Below, in pieces: positions 17,857-27,208 of a stretch of 64,000 bases of DNA. Position 1 is the stretch's first letter, and every line of letters starts with the position of its first letter. Source of the stretch: Catenovulum agarivorans YM01 (GTDB lineage Bacteria; Pseudomonadota; Gammaproteobacteria; Enterobacterales; Alteromonadaceae); assembly GCF_000281085.1 (NCBI RefSeq), contig NZ_JH767522.1, positions 291,918 to 355,917 of the forward strand, in the 5' to 3' direction. The translations under genes were made by a program, and so were the position numbers. The notes under the pieces were generated by a model. The model ran no database searches. It was given only the letters and a program-made list of their open reading frames with translations, and was not told the origin of the DNA.

Positions 17857-19392
17857 TTACTTAGCTTTAACCGCCTGCCATTCAACTTTATACAAATCAG
17901 TACGGCGATCTTTTAAATTGGTCACAGCACCTTCGGCATGTAACACTTTTAACGCGGCTAAATCTAAATCAGCGAACATCAACATTTCAGTATTTGGTGT
18001 AGTTTCAGACAATACTGCATCGTGTGGGAAGGAGAAGTCACTCGGGGTAAATACCGCAGATTGTGCATATTGCACATCCAAACTATCCACCGACGGTAAA
18101 TTGCCGACACTACCAGCAATAGCAACATAACATTCGTTTTCAATTGCACGCGCTTGTGCACAATGGCGTACACGTAAATAGGCGTTTTTGGTATCAACCC
18201 AAAATGGTACAAACAAAATATCCATACCTTGTTCAGCTAATAGCCTAGGCAATTCTGGAAATTCAACATCGTAACAAATTAAAATGCCGACGCGGCCAGC
18301 GTCAGTATCAAATACTTTTAGCTCATTACCACCTTCAATTACCCAGTCCCATTTTTCATGTGGGGTTATGTGTAATTTGCGCTGCTCTTCGACTGTGCCA
18401 TCGCGGTGACACATATAACTGACGTTAAACAAACGGTTGTTTTCAACCAGCGGCATAGAGCCTGTAATGATATTAATGTTGTACGATACCGCCATGCGCG
18501 ACATCTGAGTTTTAAATTCTTCAGTAAAACCGGCTAAAAAACGAATGGCATCGGTACGGCTTTTTTTCGGCGACAATCCCATTAATGGCGCATTGAAAAA
18601 CTCAGGGAAAAGCGCAAAATCACTTTCGTATTCAGACAAAGCATCAACAAAATATTCTACTTGCTGCATTAACTCTTCAACACTGCCTACTTCACGCATT
18701 TGCCATTGCACAACGCCAATACGTGCTTGTGTTTTGGTGGTATCCACCACCAAAGCTTCAGGCTCGTATAAAATGTTGCTCCACTCTAATAAAGTTGCAT
18801 AACCAGCGGATTTTTCATCTTCAGGTAAATACTGTTTTAATAAACGTTTTACTTGAAAGTCGTTCGACAATTGAAAGGTTAATATAGGGTCGTAAATTTC
18901 TTTGCGGCTAACGCGTTTTATATATTGAGTCGGCGTTAGGTCATCACTGTATTTGTGATAAGCGGTAATACGACCACCGGCCAAAATCGCTTTAAAATTG
19001 TATTGGCGACACAACTCTTTGCGCGCGTCATACAAACGACGACCTAAACGATAACCTCGATAATCAGGGTGGATCAGCATATCTAAACCATAAATAGCAT
19101 CACCATCTGGGTTATTTAAAATCTGACTTTGTGGGCCAATTAAATCATCGTATTTGTGTGGGTTAGAAAAACGGTCGTAAGCAACTTGCACAGACAGGGC
19201 TATGCCAATTAGCTTATCATCATCCATTAAGCCAATTTGCCCTTCGGGGAAATCTTCAATTAGCTGTTTAATGGTTTCTTTTGGCCAAGCGCCACCAATA
19301 TCCGCATACACCAAGTCCATCAGATTCTTAACTTGTGGATAATCGGCAACTTGTAAATTAGCTAAGCTTAAATGTAGATCTTTAGTGCTCAT
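17857..19392 (-). CDS. GNAT acetyltransferase-carbon-nitrogen hydrolase fusion
   Basis: 511 residues. Residues about 10-190 form a GNAT domain (YGLDMLIHPDYRGYRLGRRLYDARKEL carries the acetyl-CoA loop R-G-x-x-L-G-R). About 220-500 is a nitrilase-superfamily amidase with the triad Glu264 (FALFPEFF), Lys339 (EEQRKLHITP) and Cys373 (GILICYDVEFPE). This architecture is a known family, but the substrate is unknown. I place the start at the ATG 19392, 8 bases after AGGAG; the GTG at 19401 overlaps that ribosome-binding site. Confidence 0.9.
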   Translation of the reverse strand: MSTKDLHLSLANLQVADYPQVKNLMDLVYADIGGAWPKETIKQLIEDFPEGQIGLMDDDKLIGIALSVQVAYDRFSNPHKYDDLIGPQSQILNNPDGDAIYGLDMLIHPDYRGYRLGRRLYDARKELCRQYNFKAILAGGRITAYHKYSDDLTPTQYIKRVSRKEIYDPILTFQLSNDFQVKRLLKQYLPEDEKSAGYATLLEWSNILYEPEALVVDTTKTQARIGVVQWQMREVGSVEELMQQVEYFVDALSEYESDFALFPEFFNAPLMGLSPKKSRTDAIRFLAGFTEEFKTQMSRMAVSYNINIITGSMPLVENNRLFNVSYMCHRDGTVEEQRKLHITPHEKWDWVIEGGNELKVFDTDAGRVGILICYDVEFPELPRLLAEQGMDILFVPFWVDTKNAYLRVRHCAQARAIENECYVAIAGSVGNLPSVDSLDVQYAQSAVFTPSDFSFPHDAVLSETTPNTEMLMFADLDLAALKVLHAEGAVTNLKDRRTDLYKVEWQAVKAK

Positions 19393-19432
19393 AAACCACA
19401 CTCCTAGTTAAATTGATTCACCCAAGCTCAGG

Positions 19433-20365
19433 TTAGTTGACCTGCTTACGACGTTTATGAATGTCGCTGCGTAAACTAATGCCCGGCACTTGCAGATAAT
19501 GCGTGGCTGTTTGTAAGTACTTGCCTACTTTCCCCAATTGTTTTTGATATGGGTTAAACAGTAACTCGTCTAAGTTAATACTAATACCAACAAAGGTTTC
19601 AGTGCTACGAAAATCAGTATATGGGCGATCATCTTTGCTAAAACCTCGGCTGAAATAACCTAACTGCAACTCGAAATATTTCAGTGGGGTATTTTTCAGC
19701 GCATCAATACCATTTAGTTTAGCAACAGCCATATATTTCATCCCAGAATAATCAGTAACCGGATGAAAACCTTTCATACCTTTAGAAGGTGTATATTCAA
19801 TGCGTAAGTCGAGCGTATCACCCCAAGTGTCTGGGTAAACGGTTTTTAAATAAGATACGCCTGCGCCTAAACTATTGGCAATTAAATCTTCATAACTAAA
19901 ACCATGGTCAGCTGAGTAACCATCAAATACTTCAACATACAGCATTAAAGCCCATGCAGCGGAAGCACTATATAAGGCGGAAGATTCTGCGCTATAACCT
20001 TTGTCCATCATGTTATGTGCTAAATATTCTGTCATTACGTAACTAGAATATAAATGGCCAAGTTTGTCGGCGCCACCGCTGCCGGTGTCCATGCCAAACC
20101 AACCTTCGTCGTTAAATTTAAAGCTGGAGCTGCCCCATTGCCACTCTTTTAACCCTAGGTAAGTTATGCCACTAAATACCAAACCAAGTTCGAACCAATT
20201 TTCTTCGGCGGCATGCCAAAAACTTTGATAATCAGGCGCTATGCTTGCTGGTAATTTTTCAGAAGAATTTAATGCGGCTTGCTGTGCGGCGTTTGCTGAA
20301 AAGCTTGAAACAACTAACAATAAAATTGATAAATAACGAGTGTAACTGAACAATAGGTATCCCAC
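19433..20365 (-). CDS. DUF2279-family (YfiM-like) predicted periplasmic/outer-membrane protein
   Basis: About 310 residues with a signal peptide ending SANAAQ. The DUF2279 signature is clear: FKFNDEGWFGMDTGSGGADKLGHLYSSY, with conserved Gly-Gly-x-Asp-Lys-x-Gly-His. The C-terminal part reads like amphipathic beta strands (FELQLGYFSRGFSKDDRPY). No function is established for this family. The start is uncertain: GTG at 20365 leaves little room for a ribosome-binding site, and the TTG at 20353 (after GGTGGGA) gives a cleaner signal peptide. It ends 40 bases before the upstream ATG of the nitrilase fusion and could be co-transcribed with it. Confidence 0.8.
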   Translation of the reverse strand: MGYLLFSYTRYLSILLLVVSSFSANAAQQAALNSSEKLPASIAPDYQSFWHAAEENWFELGLVFSGITYLGLKEWQWGSSSFKFNDEGWFGMDTGSGGADKLGHLYSSYVMTEYLAHNMMDKGYSAESSALYSASAAWALMLYVEVFDGYSADHGFSYEDLIANSLGAGVSYLKTVYPDTWGDTLDLRIEYTPSKGMKGFHPVTDYSGMKYMAVAKLNGIDALKNTPLKYFELQLGYFSRGFSKDDRPYTDFRSTETFVGISINLDELLFNPYQKQLGKVGKYLQTATHYLQVPGISLRSDIHKRRKQVN

Positions 20366-20472
20366 CCTAATAAATTGCCCCTGTGTGGGCTGCTTAAATA
20401 AGCGCGCAATTTTCTATGAGTGGGATAATAAAATCAATAAATTGTACTTTTAATAACAATTAACAGCACAAT

Positions 20473-21372
20473 TTACGGCACATTGTGTCCGTTTGATGCA
20501 ACCCAAACTCTAAACCATTGTTCATTGGTTAATTTTATTGCTGATGACTCGACTGCAGTTTGAATACGTTTGATATTACCAGAGCCGATAATAGGCAGTG
20601 GATTACATGGCATTTTCAGCACCCAAGCATAGATAACTTGGTCGATACCCGCGCCAACTTCTTCAGCAATTTGTGTAAGGGTGGCTCGTACTCGATTCGC
20701 TTGTGCGCTGTCTTCACCAAAAATGCGTCCACCAGCTAAACAAGACCAAATCATAGGAGCAACCTTGTGCATTTGTAAGTGCTCAAAAGTACCATCTGCA
20801 CTGCATTGCATATTCATTGGGTTAAACTCAACTTGATTGGTTACTAGCTTATTGCTTAAGCGCGATTGCAACAAATCAAACTGCATGGGTGTAAAGTTAG
20901 ACACACCAAAATGGCGCACTTTGCCAGCTTGTTGCAATTGATTAAACGCCTCGGCAACTTCGTCCGCATTCATAAGTGGATCTGGACGATGCAACAGCAG
21001 CACATCAATATAGTCTGTGTTTAAGTTAGTGAGCGAAGCATCAACCGAAGCTAAGATATGTGCAGCCGAAGTGTCGTAATGGCCAATTTGACGCTGTGGG
21101 CTTTTATCTGACACCAATTTAATATCACACTTTGTCACCAACTCAATTTGCTGACGCAACTCTGGTGCCAATTTCAAAGCCTGGCCAAACGCAGCTTCGC
21201 ATTCGTAATCACCATAAATATCAGCGTGATCTATCGTAGTCACACCCAGCTCTATATGCTGTTTAGCAAAGTTGACCAATTGTACTGGGGTTAAGTCCCA
21301 ATCGAGCAATCGCCAGTAGCCTTGAATAAACTGCGAAAAAGTAAAATTGTCGGCAAGCTGAATACGGCGCAT
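20473..21372 (-). CDS. ydhF: Aldo/keto reductase, YdhF-like
   Basis: 299 residues, AKR TIM-barrel. The catalytic tetrad is visible: Asp and Tyr in TIDHADIYGDYECE, Lys in LVTKCDIKL, and His in VLLLHRPDPL. The cofactor-binding end is IGSGNIKRIQTAVES. The start MRRIQLADN and GYWRLLDWDLTP match E. coli YdhF. It would reduce carbonyls with NADPH in the cytoplasm; the physiological substrate is unknown. GAGG sits 6 bases before the ATG. Its promoter region is shared with the divergent XRE regulator and contains two palindromic operators. Confidence 0.9.
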   Translation of the reverse strand: MRRIQLADNFTFSQFIQGYWRLLDWDLTPVQLVNFAKQHIELGVTTIDHADIYGDYECEAAFGQALKLAPELRQQIELVTKCDIKLVSDKSPQRQIGHYDTSAAHILASVDASLTNLNTDYIDVLLLHRPDPLMNADEVAEAFNQLQQAGKVRHFGVSNFTPMQFDLLQSRLSNKLVTNQVEFNPMNMQCSADGTFEHLQMHKVAPMIWSCLAGGRIFGEDSAQANRVRATLTQIAEEVGAGIDQVIYAWVLKMPCNPLPIIGSGNIKRIQTAVESSAIKLTNEQWFRVWVASNGHNVP

Positions 21373-21435
21373 ATAAAACCTCTAAAAGTGAAAATCGAAC
21401 CGGCAAATATGCTAATGGCGGAATGAGCAATCAAC

Positions 21436-21470
21436 AACTATAGTTCGAAGTGTTTTCGAACTATAGTTCG
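21436..21470. promoter_or_regulatory. Double palindromic operator in the ydhF-XRE divergent region
   Basis: AACTATAGTTCG occurs twice (21436-21447 and 21459-21470), start to start 23 bases, about two helical turns. Each copy is centred on the palindrome AACTATAGTT; the second extends to CGAACTATAGTTCG. This is the layout of a dimeric XRE/CI-type repressor operator and lies between two divergent genes, one of which encodes an XRE protein. Confidence 0.7.
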
Positions 21471-21551
21471 CAAGTTAAAAAATAGCCAGTCGTTGAGCAG
21501 CTAGAGCATGATAAAATCTAGCTGCACACAACAAACACAGAGGTAATAGAT

Positions 21552-21959
21552 ATGAGCTTTGCAGCTAGGTTAAAAGACCTAATTGGCGAAGAAAGCGTCA
21601 GCGGTTTTGCCCGCCGCGTTGGTTTAAATGAAGCACTGATCCGCAAATATTTAAACGGCAGTGAACCAAGTTTAGCCAAAGCTAACCAAATAGCCGAGCG
21701 CGCCAATTGTTCACTAGAATATTTAGCTACGGGTTGTGGATATTTATATCGCCACGCTGAAGTGGTAGATTCAGAAGCAGCAAAACTGGCGTTTAAAATT
21801 GTTTATCAAAAAAATTTAGATGATCCACAGTTGCAACAATTGACCAAAATGGTTTCGGCATACCAATATTTACGCACACACAAAAAACACGATGGATATT
21901 TAGACCAAGCCGCCGCGGAGCGCTTTTTGCAGCTAGCCGCGAGCAAAGAACAGAATTAA
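21552..21959 (+). CDS. XRE-family (CI-like) DNA-binding regulator
   Basis: 135 residues. The N-terminal ~65 residues form a helix-turn-helix of the CI/Cro type: SVSGFARRVGLNEALIRKYLNGSEPSLAKANQIAERA. The rest is a short helical tail without the peptidase motif of LexA/CI, so it is not an SOS-cleavable repressor. AGAGG is 8 bases before the ATG. It is 28 bases upstream of the GH13 gene and divergent from the YdhF-like reductase. I infer that it binds the two AACTATAGTTCG palindromes and regulates itself, the amylase and possibly the reductase. Confidence 0.85.
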   Translation: MSFAARLKDLIGEESVSGFARRVGLNEALIRKYLNGSEPSLAKANQIAERANCSLEYLATGCGYLYRHAEVVDSEAAKLAFKIVYQKNLDDPQLQQLTKMVSAYQYLRTHKKHDGYLDQAAAERFLQLAASKEQN

Positions 21960-21987
21960 TCACAAACATTAATTAACGGATAAAACC

Positions 21988-23514
21988 ATGCCAAACATCA
22001 ATACTTGTGAACAACAGCTAACCGAAAGCATAAAACAACGCCAAAACGATTGGCGCTGCGGTGCGATTGTTTATCAGGTATTGGTTGATAGATTTGCCCC
22101 TGCCGCTAATTTAGCTAACAAACAGGATTTATACCCAGCGCCAAAAAAGCTTAAAAGTTGGCAAGACACACCCAAACACGGCCACTACCTTGAAGATCAA
22201 GGTTTGTGGAGCCATGAAATTGAATTTTGGGGTGGCGATTTAGCCAGTTTACAAAGCAAGCTGGATTATATTGCCGAGCTAGGCGCAGACATTCTGTATT
22301 TAAACCCTATTCATTTGGCTTACACCAATCACAAATACGACAGTTTAGATTTCCAGCAAGTTTCGCCTGAATTTGGCGACCGCCAAGATGTTAAAAACCT
22401 CACCCAAGCAACTCATGCCAAAGGTATGAAAATTGTGTTAGACGGGGTGTTTAATCATATGGGACAAAATGCACCGATTTTTCAACAAGCAGCTGCGGAT
22501 AAAACTAGCCCGTATCGAACTTGGTTTGATTTTAATCCAGACTATCCAGCAGGGCATAGGTCATGGAGTAATGCGGTGAACTTGCCCGAGCTTAATTTAG
22601 AAAACCAAGCTGTACGTGAGCATATTTGGTTGAGCAAAGATTCAGTAGTGCAATCTTACCTAGCCGAAGGCATAGACGGTTGGCGTTTAGATGTTGCCCA
22701 CGATATTGGTTTTGACTATTTAGCTGAGTTAAAAGCATCGGCTCAAACGGTTAAACAAGACGCGCTTATTGTTGGCGAAATTTGGTGTTATCCACAGCAA
22801 TGGTTTCCAAGTGTGGATGGCGTGATGAACTTTACCGCACGAGAAATTTTTTGGCATGTATGTGAAGGCACAATAGCACCAGATGCAGCCAATAATATGT
22901 TAGCAAAAATGGTCGAGGATGCAGGTGTCGATAATTTATTAAAATCTTGGTTGGTATTAGATAACCACGATACTGCCCGTTTGCCTAACCTGTTACCAGA
23001 CTCAGCCAAACAGCAACTTGCACAAGTTTTACACTTTACCTTTCCCGGTTCACCAACGGTTTATTATGGCTCTGAGTTGGGCATGACAGGTGGAGACGAT
23101 CCGGAAATGCGCGCGCCAATGCGCTGGGATTTACTCACAGACGACAATCCAACCTACCAATGGCACAAACAACTTATTCAATTGCGCAAAGAGAATATTG
23201 CATTAAAAGTGGGTGAATTCCGGCCAATTATCAGTAAAAATTTAGTCGCGTTCGAGCGTTTTACCGACAAAGTTGCCGACAGTGTTTTTGTAGTCGTTAA
23301 TCCAAATGATCAGCCAATAACTGAGTATTTAATGTTAACCAATTCAAAGCTAATGAATATGGGTGGTATGTTTGATTTACTCGGCAACATTAGCGAAGCC
23401 ATTTATATAAAAGCGGGCGTAATTAAAGTTTCACTACCCGCCAATAGTGCTGCGCTTTTAAAGGCCGATACCAGTGCAACACATGGATATACCACTTATA
23501 AACGGGTTCGTTAA
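21988..23514 (+). CDS. Cytoplasmic GH13 alpha-amylase-family enzyme
   Basis: 508 residues, glycoside hydrolase family 13. Conserved regions are in order: region I LDGVFNHMG, region II GWRLDVAHD with nucleophile Asp235, region III VGEIW with acid/base Glu264, and region IV VLDNHDTARL with Asp328. FWGGDLASLQSKLDYIAELG and ILYLNPI are typical of the cyclomaltodextrinase/neopullulanase side of the family. There is no signal peptide, so it probably acts on imported maltodextrins. It follows the XRE gene by 28 bases and is likely co-transcribed. A structured repeat (copy A) lies just after the stop codon. Confidence 0.9.
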   Translation: MPNINTCEQQLTESIKQRQNDWRCGAIVYQVLVDRFAPAANLANKQDLYPAPKKLKSWQDTPKHGHYLEDQGLWSHEIEFWGGDLASLQSKLDYIAELGADILYLNPIHLAYTNHKYDSLDFQQVSPEFGDRQDVKNLTQATHAKGMKIVLDGVFNHMGQNAPIFQQAAADKTSPYRTWFDFNPDYPAGHRSWSNAVNLPELNLENQAVREHIWLSKDSVVQSYLAEGIDGWRLDVAHDIGFDYLAELKASAQTVKQDALIVGEIWCYPQQWFPSVDGVMNFTAREIFWHVCEGTIAPDAANNMLAKMVEDAGVDNLLKSWLVLDNHDTARLPNLLPDSAKQQLAQVLHFTFPGSPTVYYGSELGMTGGDDPEMRAPMRWDLLTDDNPTYQWHKQLIQLRKENIALKVGEFRPIISKNLVAFERFTDKVADSVFVVVNPNDQPITEYLMLTNSKLMNMGGMFDLLGNISEAIYIKAGVIKVSLPANSAALLKADTSATHGYTTYKRVR

Positions 23515-23528
23515 GCGCTGCTTGATTA

Positions 23529-23644
23529 GTGCAACAGAGCCCATTTGCAGCATAATTTTCTAAAAACGCTTTCCACCGTCCCTGGTCGCTCACACAAGGC
23601 TTCCTGCCTTGTGAAGTTTTAGAAAATTAGCATGCAAATAGACT
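23529..23644 (-). repeat. Structured intergenic repeat, copy A
   Basis: 116 bases, about 87% identical by hand count to copy B (43030-43146). Outer arms contain AATTTTCTAAAA and its complement TTTTAGAAAATT, plus flanking TTTGCA/TGCAAA. Hairpin P2 is CACAAGGC (23593-23600) with GCCTTGTG (23606-23613). Read on the minus strand, GAGCG then a P3 of ACC-GGT around AGGGAC, then AGCG. It may also terminate transcription of the GH13 gene. Confidence 0.8.
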
Positions 23645-23695
23645 CATAGCCAACATCACAACCGCGTAAAAGCAGGGTGCTAACTAACAGAGCTA

Positions 23696-25843
23696 CTAGC
23701 TTGATATTGACTTAGCATATTTACCCAACACTCGATAAAATTCTTCTAAATTTATCGGTTTAGCTATGCATTCTGTCATGCCTGCTGCAAGGTAATCGCC
23801 AACTTCGTGAGTCATGACGTTGGCGGTGAGGGCAATAATAGGTAATCTCGGGGCAAATTCACGGATAGCTTTAGTTGCACTAACACCATCTAAATTGGGC
23901 ATTTGAATATCCATCAATACCAAATCTGGTAGATTATTCTGGCACTCGCGTACAGCATCTAAACCATCTTCAACAAAAGTAATTTCCGCGTGAGTGTCAT
24001 GCAACATAGCTTTCACCACTTCTTGATTAATCTCGTTGTCTTCCGCCACCAACACTCTATACCCAGCTAAATTAGGTCGAGTATTCGTCTCTGTATCTTG
24101 TGTTTTTTTGGTTTGTTCTGTTTTCAATGTTATTGGAATAAAAAATTCAAAAGTAGAACCGCGTCCAATACTGCTGGTAAAAGTTAAACCTCCACCCATC
24201 ATTTGCGCCAAGCGCTTCGATATAGCTAAACCTAAACCTGTGCCGCCAAATTTTCTGCTGGTTGACTTATCGGCTTGTTCAAATGCAGTAAACAACTTGT
24301 CTTGCACAGCTTTGTCTATACCAACGCCTGTGTCGTAAACCTGCATATGTAATTGGTAAGATTTATCTTTTTGTTCGATTAAATCAGAAAAAACAATCAC
24401 CATACCCTGCTGGGTAAATTTAATCGCATTGGCACACAAGTTATTAATAATTTGGATAATTCGTAAAGGATCACCTATTAAAGTTCTATCTTTCAGCTGA
24501 CATTTTTTCACGTCAAAAGTAAGTCCTTTTTCTTTAGCAATATAACTATGAGTAGCTTCTATCTGCTTATAAATATCCGTCAGGGTAAACTCGATATGTT
24601 CAATTTCTAGTTTGCCTGCTTCAATTTTAGAAAAATCTAACACATCATTGATAATGGCCAGTAAAGAACGTGCCGACATAGACACTTTGCTTAAATAATC
24701 TTGTTGCTGCTGGTTCAATTCGGTTTGTAAACACAGCTGTGTCATGCCAATTACGCCATTTAGTGGTGTGCGAATTTCATGTGACATATTGGCTAAAAAC
24801 TGTGATTTGGCGAAATTGGCAGCTTCAGCTTTGGTTTTGGCTTGTTGCAGCTCTTGGTCCGCCAGTTTTTGTACTGTGATATCTTCGTAAGTTCCGAGCA
24901 CACCAACCACTTCGCCTTTACTATCATGCAAAGCTATTTTACTGGTTCGCACCCAAGCGACTGAACCATCTTGGCGGGTTTGCCGTTCAATAAAATTAAT
25001 CTTAGAGGAACCATTTTGGATAACGACGGCATCATCTGCACGATATGCGTCTGCTTGATCACGCCACACTTGTTGATAATCATTTTGACCAATAAGGTCG
25101 CTTGGTGACTCTAAATTGGCATCAGACGCAAAAGCTTTGTTGCATCCCAAATATTTGAGTTGTTTATCTTTCCAAAACACTCGCACCGGAATATGGTCGA
25201 GCACTAATTGCAAAAAATCAGCGGCATAGTTTAGCTCTTCATTAGACTTTAATAATTGCTGATTTTGCGTTTCTATTGTTGCATCCGCTGAGCGCAACGC
25301 CGAGCCAAAGTGACTAATTTGCAGGCCATTGAGCAAAATAATTGCAGCACCAAAACAGCACAACATAAATGCTTCAAGCACCCAAGCAATATACATAACC
25401 TGCACTTGTGAATAATCTAAATCTAACCGCGTCCAACCGAGCTGCAAAAAAACTGCAGATATAAAATATCCGAAAGTAAACAAGGCTAAAAAAATATAGG
25501 CACGTTTGTATCCCCAAAAAATCGAGACCAAATACAAACAAAATAGAGAAGTTACGCCTGCAGAGCCCATCACACCAAAACGAATTAGGCCGGTAAAAGC
25601 AATTAGGAACATTAACCAAATTAAACTATGCGCTTTAATGGAATAAGCTAGATTATCCCGCAGCCAATAAACAACCCAAAAAGCTCCAACAAAAATCAAT
25701 TGGATAATATTCACTAAATCGATTTCTATAAAACGTAAGCGAATAACAGCCAATAAAGCAGCAGGGATAGAAAATATCACCATTATGCTCATAGCTTTGT
25801 GGATAATTAAATCTCTGAAGACTGTTTTTGCAGATGGCTTCAT
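23696..25843 (-). CDS. Hybrid sensor histidine kinase/response regulator with N-terminal membrane sensor and PAS domain
   Basis: 715 residues in the inner membrane. Residues about 18-175 contain six or so hydrophobic helices, then a coiled coil (180-205) and a PAS/PAC domain (about 208-325, ending VLGTYEDITVQK). HisKA has phospho-acceptor His355 in SHEIRTPLNGVIG. The ATPase domain shows NNLCANAIKFT (N box), DTGVGID (G1) and GGTGLGLAISKRL (G2). A C-terminal receiver domain (595-710) has Glu601/Asp602, phospho-acceptor Asp645 in LMDIQMP and Lys695. It lacks an Hpt domain. No dedicated response regulator is adjacent, so the output is unknown. The stimulus is also unknown. Confidence 0.93.
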   Translation of the reverse strand: MKPSAKTVFRDLIIHKAMSIMVIFSIPAALLAVIRLRFIEIDLVNIIQLIFVGAFWVVYWLRDNLAYSIKAHSLIWLMFLIAFTGLIRFGVMGSAGVTSLFCLYLVSIFWGYKRAYIFLALFTFGYFISAVFLQLGWTRLDLDYSQVQVMYIAWVLEAFMLCCFGAAIILLNGLQISHFGSALRSADATIETQNQQLLKSNEELNYAADFLQLVLDHIPVRVFWKDKQLKYLGCNKAFASDANLESPSDLIGQNDYQQVWRDQADAYRADDAVVIQNGSSKINFIERQTRQDGSVAWVRTSKIALHDSKGEVVGVLGTYEDITVQKLADQELQQAKTKAEAANFAKSQFLANMSHEIRTPLNGVIGMTQLCLQTELNQQQQDYLSKVSMSARSLLAIINDVLDFSKIEAGKLEIEHIEFTLTDIYKQIEATHSYIAKEKGLTFDVKKCQLKDRTLIGDPLRIIQIINNLCANAIKFTQQGMVIVFSDLIEQKDKSYQLHMQVYDTGVGIDKAVQDKLFTAFEQADKSTSRKFGGTGLGLAISKRLAQMMGGGLTFTSSIGRGSTFEFFIPITLKTEQTKKTQDTETNTRPNLAGYRVLVAEDNEINQEVVKAMLHDTHAEITFVEDGLDAVRECQNNLPDLVLMDIQMPNLDGVSATKAIREFAPRLPIIALTANVMTHEVGDYLAAGMTECIAKPINLEEFYRVLGKYAKSISS

Positions 25844-25878
25844 AGCGCAATTTATCTACCTATTGATGTTTTAATCTT

Positions 25879-26544
25879 TTATGCCTTGATTAAAAACACC
25901 ACATCTTTGTCTATTATTTCAAACGTCCAATTAAATTTAGACGCTAAATAAGCAAAGGTAAATTCTGAATAGAAACAAACATGGGTTAAATCGTTTTTAT
26001 AATGCCAATTGGCAAATGCCTGCGCACGCAATACCCTCTTGGTCATAACAGCTAGCACACCCTTTTGGTCGAGCAGCCTATCCAACAACAGCCAAACATT
26101 ATGAGCATCGGCGATATGCTCAATCACTTCAGTTGCGCTAATAAATTGATACTTTTGCTGTAAAACCTCAGTTTGTGGGAAATAATATAAGTCGTAGTTG
26201 CGCATGTTAAAACCGTCAGCTTGAGCCATTTTGCTTAACACAGCACCTTCGCCGCAACCAAAGTCTAACCCTTGAATAGCTTCAGTGAATTGGCGTTTTA
26301 ACCTTGTTTTTAAAGGCGTCCAAGTTCTTGATAAAAACCTTTGATACCCTTGGTCGGCATACGAGTTATCGTGTTTATCGTATTCAGCTTTTTCAGCTTG
26401 TGCGGATAAGTGGAATTGTTGTGGCACAAAGACTAATTTGCAGTGACTACACTGCAAATAACTACGGAGTTTATCTTGATGGTAAAAATGCGTATCTAGC
26501 GAACAACACAAGGGGCAAGAGCAATTTTCAATTTCAGTCGACAT
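25879..26544 (-). CDS. Class I SAM-dependent methyltransferase with N-terminal zinc-ribbon-like cysteines
   Basis: 221 residues from the ATG at 26544; an in-frame upstream ATG at 26595 would add 17. The N terminus has CPLC and CSHC pairs about 26 residues apart, a likely zinc-binding ribbon. The SAM-binding motif I is LDFGCGEGAVL, and ATEVIEHI is the post-II motif. This is the layout of Methyltransf_23-type proteins, some of which modify small molecules or sugars; the substrate is not predictable here. It lies 36 bases upstream of the histidine kinase gene on the same strand, so they may share a transcript. Confidence 0.82.
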   Translation of the reverse strand: MSTEIENCSCPLCCSLDTHFYHQDKLRSYLQCSHCKLVFVPQQFHLSAQAEKAEYDKHDNSYADQGYQRFLSRTWTPLKTRLKRQFTEAIQGLDFGCGEGAVLSKMAQADGFNMRNYDLYYFPQTEVLQQKYQFISATEVIEHIADAHNVWLLLDRLLDQKGVLAVMTKRVLRAQAFANWHYKNDLTHVCFYSEFTFAYLASKFNWTFEIIDKDVVFLIKA

Positions 26545-26665
26545 AATAAAACCAGCATCACAAATTACCCTGTTTTTACTATAAAACCATAACAATTGAT
26601 AGCTTGCGAGATAACCACTAAATATCTATGCTTAGCCGTATTGATATATTCAACATAAAACAACC

Positions 26666-27130
26666 ATGAACTACTGGCTATTTAAAACAGAACCCGATGT
26701 ATTCGGCATAGACCATTTAGAGTCGCGGCCAAGTCAAACCGAAATGTGGGACGGTGTGCGTAACTATCAAGCGCGCAACTTTTTGCGCGACCAAGTAAAA
26801 ACCGGTGATTTGCTGTTTATTTACCATTCGAGCTGTAAAAATATCGGTATAGCAGGGCTTGCAGAAGTTGTTCAAGAAGCTTATCCAGATCCAACCCAGT
26901 TCAACCCTGAATCAAAATACTACGACCCTAAATCAACCACAGAAAACCCAAGATGGATTGCGGTGGATATCAAATTCAAGCAAAAATTCAACGAGGTTTT
27001 ATCGCTGAAAGAGATTAAAAAAATGCCTCAAATTACTCAGCTAGGTTTAGTAAAAAAAGGTCATAGGCTTTCGATAATGCCCGTAATAGCAGAAGAATGG
27101 CAATTACTGCTCTCTAAGGTAAAAAATTAA
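26666..27130 (+). CDS. EVE-domain protein
   Basis: 154 residues, single EVE domain (PUA-like fold). Diagnostic motifs: YWLFKTEPDVFGIDHL, MWDGVRNYQARNFLRD, GDLLFIYHSSC, IGIAGLAEVV and the end SIMPVIAEEW. EVE domains bind modified bases in DNA or RNA. Nothing nearby indicates which modification it would read. It is divergently transcribed from the methyltransferase gene. Confidence 0.93.
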   Translation: MNYWLFKTEPDVFGIDHLESRPSQTEMWDGVRNYQARNFLRDQVKTGDLLFIYHSSCKNIGIAGLAEVVQEAYPDPTQFNPESKYYDPKSTTENPRWIAVDIKFKQKFNEVLSLKEIKKMPQITQLGLVKKGHRLSIMPVIAEEWQLLLSKVKN

Positions 27131-27208
27131 TTAGCAGGACTCGGCAACTGCTTGTCTATTTTAATAAAATTGAACTATATTCAATAAACTAAAGCCGACT
27201 GGTCAAAC

